Below, in pieces: positions 58,572 to 64,000 of a stretch of 64,000 nt of DNA. The position numbers were made by a program, and so were the translations under genes. Source of the DNA: Porphyra umbilicalis (Eukaryota; Rhodophyta; Bangiophyceae; Bangiales; Bangiaceae); assembly GCA_002049455.2 (NCBI GenBank), contig KV918932.1, positions 98,173 through 162,172 of the forward strand, in the 5' to 3' direction. Every line of letters begins with the position of its first letter. Position 1 is the first letter of the stretch. Under the pieces are notes generated by a model. The model saw nothing but the letters and a program-made list of their open reading frames with translations, was not told the origin of the DNA and did no database searches.

Positions 58572-60983
58572 CTAGGGCGCGGGGGTGACGGTCACCTCGG
58601 CGTTGCCGCCGTCCATCGTCTCGGCCGGGGCGTCCCCCTCCCCCCCCTCCGCACCGTCCACGTCGCGGCGGGGCACCCGCCCGGTCGACAGCGGCTCGTT
58701 GGGCCCCACTGCCGCCGCCGCCGCCGCCACCGCTGCCGCCCCGTCGCCACCCGCCACGGCCGCCCCCACCGGGACGGGGAGCCGCCAAAACGGGGGCGAC
58801 ACCCGCCCGTTGCTGGCGCGCAGCGCGAGGAACCCCTCCTGCGCGAGCCCCTTGAGCGCATTGACAAGGATGGTGGCGCGGGAGAGGGACCACAGGTGCG
58901 CGCCGCCGAGCACCCAGGTGCGTTCGACGGGGGAGCCGTCGGGGTGCGACACCCGCCCCACCTCGGTCAGCGAGTCGGCGCCGACGTTCAACACGACCGC
59001 GCCGACAAAGCGCCGCGCGCCATACGCCGAGAGCGGCAGCACGGCCGTCGATGTGGGGGCCCAGTAGAGAAACGCGCGGTGGTCCCACGCGGCCGCCGAG
59101 GACGAGATGCCCCCGCGGCCGCCCGCCCCCGTCGCCCCGTCGACCGCCGGGTCGACCCACGAGTCGAGCTCGACGGGTGCCGCCGGGTCCTCCACGGAGA
59201 AGAGGGTGACCTTGGCGGCGGTCGCCACGCCCTCGGCCGTCGCGTCTTGGCCGACGCCGAGCAGGCGCCCCGGGCCGACGGGGTGGAGGTAGGAGGAAAA
59301 GCCTGGGATTTTGAGCTCCCCCACCCGCACCATGGCCGTCGGGTCGGCCAGGGAAATGACGTACAGCGGGTCCGTGCGCTTAAAGGTGACGACGTAGGCC
59401 ATGTCGGCAATGTAGCGCACCGCAAAAATCCGCTCGCCGACGCCCAGATCCCCAACCGTCCCCACGACCGCCAGCACGCCGCCGCCCTCGGGGCGCAACG
59501 CCGACACGGTCGACGACGACGGCGCGTCGGGCCGAAAGCCCCCCCCCTCTGTCGTGGCAACAAACAGCGTGCCGTCGTACGCGTGGAGGGAAAACTGGTT
59601 GAGGACGGTGCCCGCCACCGACCCGCTGGCCACGTACCGCACGTACACGGGGCCGCTCGTCAAATAAAAGCGGTGCACGTTGGTGCGCGCCGCGCGGGGC
59701 GCGGGGCGCACGCGGGCCCCCCCCCCAAACGTCGGCCACCCCCACTGGAAGTCGGTCGTCGCCACGTACAGCACGTCCTCCGTCGCGTACACCTTGTCGC
59801 CGTCGGCTTGCATGGCAACGCCGCCGACCGGGCGGAGTGGGGACGCGTCGGCGCCATACCCGTCGCCCCCCCCCCGACGGATGTCAAACGTGAGGATGGA
59901 GAGGGTGGAAAAGCCCGCAAAGACGGGTGGCCGAAACACGCTGTCGCAGTTGACGAGGTAGCCCGACGACGTCGCGCCCGCCGCCGTCGTCAGCCGGTAC
60001 TGCGGCACCCAATCGTCGAGCGTCGACGCGGCAATGCGCGCCCGATTTTCCTTCCGCGCCGCGTCGGCAGTCAGCGGCGCGGCGGCCGCCTCGAAGGTCG
60101 TGGCCGCCTCCGCCGCCGCGCCCGGCGCGCCCGCCTCGCCGCCAACGGGGCGGGGGCGCACCCAGCCGGGAAACACCCACGGCAGCCGCCCCGCGGCGGG
60201 GGAGGTCAGCACCAGCCGCACGAGGCCGTCGACGCGGCGGGCGGCCACGTACCGCCCGTGGGCGCGGAGGGTGGCAAGGACCGTCGGCGCCGCCGGGTCC
60301 GCCACCGACACGAGCGTGAGGACCGTTAGCGTCACGCCCGGCCGCCGGCGGAGGAGCAAGTCGGGCACCCGCGGACCGTCGTCGCCCGCCGCCGCCCCGG
60401 CGGCGTGCAACTCGCCAAACGACGAGCCGATGAGCAGCAGCCGGTCGCCGTCGACAAACATCTCGGTCGGCGCCCGCCCGTCGAGCGTGAGCGTGCCGCT
60501 CACGTTGCCCCACGCGCCCCCGCCCTGCACGCCAATAACCGACAGCGTCGAGCCGCGCAGCGCGTACACGGTCGTGCCGTCGGTTTTGACAATGTCCGCC
60601 TCGGCCACCCCCTCCACCTGCACGTTGGTGTCGGAAAAGTCCGTGCCGGCCACGGGGGCCGCCGCCCCCGCCGCCGCCGTTGCGCCCGCGCCCGACGCGT
60701 CGGGCGCCTTGGGCGCCGCCACCGTCGCGCCATCGACGGCCGACGTCGGCACCAACGACCGCCGCCCATCGTCGGCAAACAGCGGGCCGCCGCGGGAGTC
60801 AAAGATGCCGGCCACGCCGTCGCCGCCGAGGCGGTCGGTGGCGGCCTTGTGGTAGGCGTCGAGGAGCGCCTTGCAGCTGCCCGCCGGCGACAGCGCCGCG
60901 CACGCCGCGCCGGCAGTTCCGGCCGCCGCCACGCCGGCGGCGGCGGCGGCCAAGGCGAGCGTGGCGGCCGCCCGGCGTCGCAT
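58572..60983 (-). CDS. Secreted protein with C-terminal beta-propeller domain (PF09826 type)
   Basis: A single uninterrupted 803-codon frame, with no frameshift and no intron. ATG at 60983 begins an Arg-led hydrophobic signal peptide (MRRRAAATLALAAAAAGVAA), so the protein should enter the secretory pathway or be exported. The start of the propeller is marked by NVQVEGVAEADIVKTDGTTV and YALRGSTLSVIGV, the diagnostic opening of this family. Blade repeats follow with MFVDGDRLLLIGSSF, VYATEDVLYVATTDF, TVLNQFSLHAYDGTLFVATT and FAVRYIADMAYVVTFKRTDP, then LYVISLADPTAMVRVGELKI and GFSSYLHPVGPGRLLGVGQD, which are typical. The family is annotated as distantly related to WD40 propellers and is best known from bacteria and archaea; its biochemical role is unknown. 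A C-terminal low-complexity, acidic tail ends at the TAG 58572-58574. Confidence 0.85.
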   Translation of the reverse strand: MRRRAAATLALAAAAAGVAAAGTAGAACAALSPAGSCKALLDAYHKAATDRLGGDGVAGIFDSRGGPLFADDGRRSLVPTSAVDGATVAAPKAPDASGAGATAAAGAAAPVAGTDFSDTNVQVEGVAEADIVKTDGTTVYALRGSTLSVIGVQGGGAWGNVSGTLTLDGRAPTEMFVDGDRLLLIGSSFGELHAAGAAAGDDGPRVPDLLLRRRPGVTLTVLTLVSVADPAAPTVLATLRAHGRYVAARRVDGLVRLVLTSPAAGRLPWVFPGWVRPRPVGGEAGAPGAAAEAATTFEAAAAPLTADAARKENRARIAASTLDDWVPQYRLTTAAGATSSGYLVNCDSVFRPPVFAGFSTLSILTFDIRRGGGDGYGADASPLRPVGGVAMQADGDKVYATEDVLYVATTDFQWGWPTFGGGARVRPAPRAARTNVHRFYLTSGPVYVRYVASGSVAGTVLNQFSLHAYDGTLFVATTEGGGFRPDAPSSSTVSALRPEGGGVLAVVGTVGDLGVGERIFAVRYIADMAYVVTFKRTDPLYVISLADPTAMVRVGELKIPGFSSYLHPVGPGRLLGVGQDATAEGVATAAKVTLFSVEDPAAPVELDSWVDPAVDGATGAGGRGGISSSAAAWDHRAFLYWAPTSTAVLPLSAYGARRFVGAVVLNVGADSLTEVGRVSHPDGSPVERTWVLGGAHLWSLSRATILVNALKGLAQEGFLALRASNGRVSPPFWRLPVPVGAAVAGGDGAAAVAAAAAAVGPNEPLSTGRVPRRDVDGAEGGEGDAPAETMDGGNAEVTVTPAP

Positions 60984-62185
60984 GGTTGGGAAGGGGGGGG
61001 GGGGGAGGGGGGGGGAGGGGAAAGGAGTGAAAGGTGCAGCACAGAGGAAAAAAAAAAAAAAAAGCAACAAGGAACGAGGAGCCAGTGGGGCCAAGAGACA
61101 GCTCGGCGCCGTCGTGCCGTCGCCGTCGCCGCCCCAAACGCAGTCGTCGTCACCGCCAGTCGACAGATGGATGAGCGGGAGGAGCTGTCGCGGCCGCCAA
61201 CAGCGGGTGTGGTTATCACTCACCCGCCGCCCCTGCGTCAAGGGCCGCCGCGACGGACAACATGAAACCCCCCCGCCCGCGCCACCGCCCGCCGACCGCC
61301 CACGCGCGGGCGGGCGGGCGGCCGCCCAGCCCCCATCCACGCCACCATGGGACCCGTGGCGGCGCGATGGGCGGCGCGCCCGCCGCCGCCTCTGTCGCCA
61401 GCCGCCGGCCGCCACAGCGCCGCTGCCCGGGGGGGGAGCCACCGGCGAGGAGGGGGGGTGACCATGAGACCACCGCCCGCCCGACGTGGCGCCCCCATCA
61501 ATGCAGAGGCCACCCACCGTGGGTGGCGTGACGGCCGCCGCGCCACCGGCGGTCGGCAGGGGCGCACGCGCGGCGGCCGGCGCGCCGCCGCGTGGGCGCC
61601 ACTGCCGCCCCGCGGGCGGGGGGGGGGGGGGGGGGGGCGGGCGCCAGGGGGCGGCCCACGGGCGCCGGTGTGGTGGTGTCCATATGGGACCACGCGGCCG
61701 CCGACGCCGCCGGCGGTGGCGGGGCGGTCGGGTGCACGCGCGACGGACGTGCCGCTGCGAGGGCGACGCGCGTGGCGCCGTGCGGCGCTGGCGCGTCGAG
61801 CAAGAAGCGCCTGTCGCAAGCAGCGCGGGGGCGGGCGGTGGTGTGGCGGAATCAGGGCCGCGGGCAGGGGCCTCGACGCTGCGATTGAAGTCAATGATTG
61901 ATGATTTTGACTTGGAGCAGAGCACAATCTTCTATTTTAGGCTATATTTTACGTATATATGCTTATCTGGTTGCTAAATGAAAACCTGGTCTCTTGACAA
62001 CCTCAGCTCTGTCAGGTCGCCACCCGCGCACGCCATTGGTGAACGAATACGACGTGGAACCAAATGTGGACGCGGGCACGACCGCGTTGTGATCCCGCCG
62101 CGCCGTCGACCGACTACGCCACATTGTACGGCCGTGCCCGGCACGCCTGCCGACACAGGCGTGGGTGTCACCCCGTGCCTCTACC
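60984..62185. other. Divergent intergenic region
   Basis: 1.2 kb between the starts of the propeller (-) and DUF1499 (+) genes. It contains the A run described separately, GC-rich low-complexity sequence, and a lower-GC patch at 61885-62030. No gene supported. Confidence 0.5.
61048..61063 (-). promoter_or_regulatory. T16 run upstream of the beta-propeller gene
   Basis: A run of 16 A on the plus strand (T on the coding strand), 65-80 bp before the ATG, followed by pyrimidine-rich leader. Placement parallels the T-rich element before the endopeptidase gene. Confidence 0.28.
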
Positions 62186-62460
62186 ATGGCGCGTCCGTCG
62201 CGCTTGCTCTTTCGAGGCCTGCCCCCCGACGGCGCGACCATGTGGCCCCGCCGTTTTGACTCGCCCCTTGCGTTTTTTCCGCTCTGCGCGCCGCCGGCGC
62301 GCCGCGCCGCGCCCCGCCGGCGCGCCGTCTCGTGCGTCGACTCCCCCGGCCGCCCACCGGCGCCCCCCCCCCCCCCCCCACCCCCCCCTTGACGCGGCGT
62401 GCCGCCACCGCCGCTGCCGTCTTGGCAGCGGCGGCGGCGGTACTCCCCCGCCCCACGCGC

Positions 62461-62495
<35 letters not shown>

Positions 62496-63228
62496 ACCAC
62501 CCGGCGGGCGGCGCCTCCCCCCCCCCCCCCCCGAAGGCAACTGCCCCGACTGCGTCGGCGTCACCGACGGCTTCCTTGCGGATTGCCCCCCCCCCCGCCC
62601 CCTCCTCCCCGCCACGTGTGTGTCGTCCCAAGACGACACGCCCGGCTCGTTTGCCGAACCGTGGGCCTATGACGGGCCCCGCGACCGCGCGTTTGCGGCG
62701 GTCCGCGCCGCGGTGCTCGCCCTGCCGGGGGAGGTGACCGTGCAAGCCGAGGGCGACGGCTACTTGCGCGTGGCGGTGGTGACGTCCGCGTGGGGGGGGC
62801 GCCCGGCGGTGGATGACATTGAGGTGTACTGCACGGTTGGCGACGCGACGGTGCAGTTTCGGGCGGCGCGGCGGGGCGGCGGCGCCGACGGCGGCGGCGG
62901 CGGCGGCGGCGGCGGCTGGGGGGGGGGTGGCGACCTTCTTGCAGGCCTGGGCGGCGGCGGCGGTGGCGGCGGCGGCGGGAGCCCCGCCGCCCGCATGGAC
63001 GCCATCCGCCGGCGGCTCGGGTGGGAAAAGGTCATTGTGCTCCGCTCCCGGCGGCGCCTCTTTGGCGTCGTGGAGAGCCCGTGGGACACCTTTGCGCCGT
63101 CGGCGGGGCGCGCCGCGGGCGCGGACCTTGTGGGGGGGGGGGGGGCCGACCGCTTCGACACGGACCCCCTCGCGCCGCCCGTGGAGGCCCTGCGGCGGCG
63201 GCCGGGACAGGCGGGGACGGCGCGGTGA
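62186..63228 (+). CDS. DUF1499 family protein with plastid-type targeting, frame shifts at a C run
   Basis: The conserved part is a DUF1499 domain (PF07386): ATCVSSQDDTPGSFAEPWAY, then VRAAVLALPGEVTVQAEGDG and YLRVAVVTSAWGGRPAVDDI. EVYCTVGDATVQFRAARRG and AARMDAIRRRLGW close it. The family is widespread in bacteria and plastid-bearing eukaryotes; its function is not established. ATG at 62186 gives an Arg/Pro-rich transit-like leader. After a C17-A-C8 run (62363-62388) the phase changes, and TRRAATAAAVLAAAAAVLP appears: twin Arg, hydrophobic core, then an Ala-rich stretch, as in lumen-targeting signals of the Tat type. I infer chloroplast, probably thylakoid lumen. The phase change may be a homopolymer error. 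Gly runs separate the domain strands. Stop TGA at 63226-63228. Confidence 0.72.
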
Positions 63229-63780
63229 GGTGGGGTGCCGGGGGGGGGGGGGGGGGGGAGGGGAGGGGCCCAGGTGCTATCTGGTGTGCCGCCGTGGGTG
63301 GGGCTTGCCGTTGGGAACGGGGCGTGCCGTTGGGTGTCGGGGGCCGGGCTCCGTGGAGGGGGGGGGTTGGCTGTGTGTGCGTCAGGGGAGAATGCTGTGC
63401 AACAGCGCTCTCTAGTCGGGGAAATCTGCTCGACGCATCGAGGCGCGACATCGTCAGAATAGTGTGCACTTGAACGGGAGTCTGAACGGGAGTTTCCTTG
63501 TCGGTTGCCCTGAACGAGCGATTTCCCGTCCAGGGTTTTGTGCCGTAACAAACCCCTGGACAAGAGCGACTGCCGTTCAGGGCTAGGTTGCCAGGCTCTG
63601 TTTTTCTTCCTTGCAGCACCCGGATCGTCACGAGGTCAAACACGAGCTCACTGCTAGTATCGGCCAATCAGAGGCTTAATTCGCTTGGATCACGCATGAT
63701 AGGTGATCGTTGTGCACGCTGCACGGGTCTGGCTCTGCAGGCCTTCTTCTCCGCGCAGCTCCCGCCTGCCTCAGGCCCTG
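63229..63780. other. No recognisable gene
   Basis: A G run and GC-rich 3' flank of the DUF1499 gene to about 63.4 kb, then moderate-GC sequence with several GAACGGGAG/CTGAACG words near 63.47-63.58 kb. Confidence 0.5.
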
Positions 63781-64000
63781 AGAGCACACCCAACAACGTC
63801 GGTTGCGAACGATCTGCGAACCATTTAAGAGCGCAACGTGTGCGCCTATGAGTGGCCAAAAGCGTTTCGGCAGCGATATGCGCAGGCTCTGCGAACCCGC
63901 TCCGCTCGGATCCAGAGTACTTGTTTTCTTCTGTCGGCAGATCGCAGTGTATGGGAAACGGAGAAGGTGACGTTGCTGGGTTGTCGACCTGCGAACTGGA
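63781..64000 (-). repeat. 220-bp dispersed repeat, copy 2 (inverted), reaching the window edge
   Basis: Reverse-complement partner of 30263-30482. Since it ends exactly at the window edge, the repeat may extend further. Confidence 0.85.

Noticed and set aside
58560-60329. 589-codon plus-strand frame opposite the propeller gene
   Set aside because: Arg/His-rich antisense shadow; the minus-strand frame has signal peptide and family motifs.
1-64000. tRNA or rRNA genes
   Set aside because: I found no cloverleaf with a canonical T-loop GGTTCGANTCC and no rRNA-like sequence. GGTTCGCA words in the 220-bp repeat do not fold as a tRNA arm with partners.

Overview
The window reads as nuclear DNA of a GC-rich eukaryotic alga, most likely a bangiophyte red alga (Porphyra/Pyropia type). 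Three things point there. Host-like genes are extremely GC-rich and full of Ala/Gly/Pro/Arg tracts. A plant-type chloroplast glutamyl endopeptidase is present. One gene has several GT-AG introns of about 180-220 nt, and no bacterial operon logic is visible. The species call is inference from composition and gene types.

Layout. 1-32.6 kb is an accessory region of lower GC, made almost entirely of decayed transposable elements. It holds two related DDE_3 (Tc1/IS630-like) transposase pseudogenes at 6.3-7.4 kb (-) and 13.2-14.2 kb (+), and the endonuclease tail of a non-LTR retrotransposon at 16.7-17.5 kb. A third DDE_3 fragment lies at 21.4-22.1 kb. A hAT transposase pseudogene spans 23.5-28.3 kb and is split by a 1.67-kb GGC-rich block. 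Several GGC-rich tandem arrays and short dispersed repeats lie among them. 32.6-37.7 kb is a host island with a 38-residue membrane peptide and the glutamyl endopeptidase. 38.3-45.2 kb carries two larger elements in opposite orientation: a DIRS-type retroelement remnant joined in frame to a pogo/CENP-B-type DDE transposase (-), and a multi-exon Plavaka/KDZ-like transposase pseudogene (+). 45.9-46.3 kb is a hAT-type MITE with intact ends and target-site duplication. Two near-perfect hairpins follow. 50.1-63.2 kb is the main host island: a BT1/folate-biopterin-type transporter (+), a Regnase/Zc3h12a-type NYN ribonuclease (-), a secreted thioredoxin-fold membrane protein (+), a secreted beta-propeller protein (-) and a DUF1499 protein (+). 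The window ends in a 220-bp repeat that also occurs, inverted, at 30.3 kb.

The host genes do not form a pathway. They are independent units, arranged tail-to-tail or head-to-head, for plastid proteolysis, solute transport, RNA turnover and secretory or plastid envelope functions. Four of them change reading frame at long G or C runs, so their exact protein sequences cannot be fixed from this assembly alone. Most transposase frames are broken mainly by single in-frame stop codons rather than indels, which suggests base-substitution decay.
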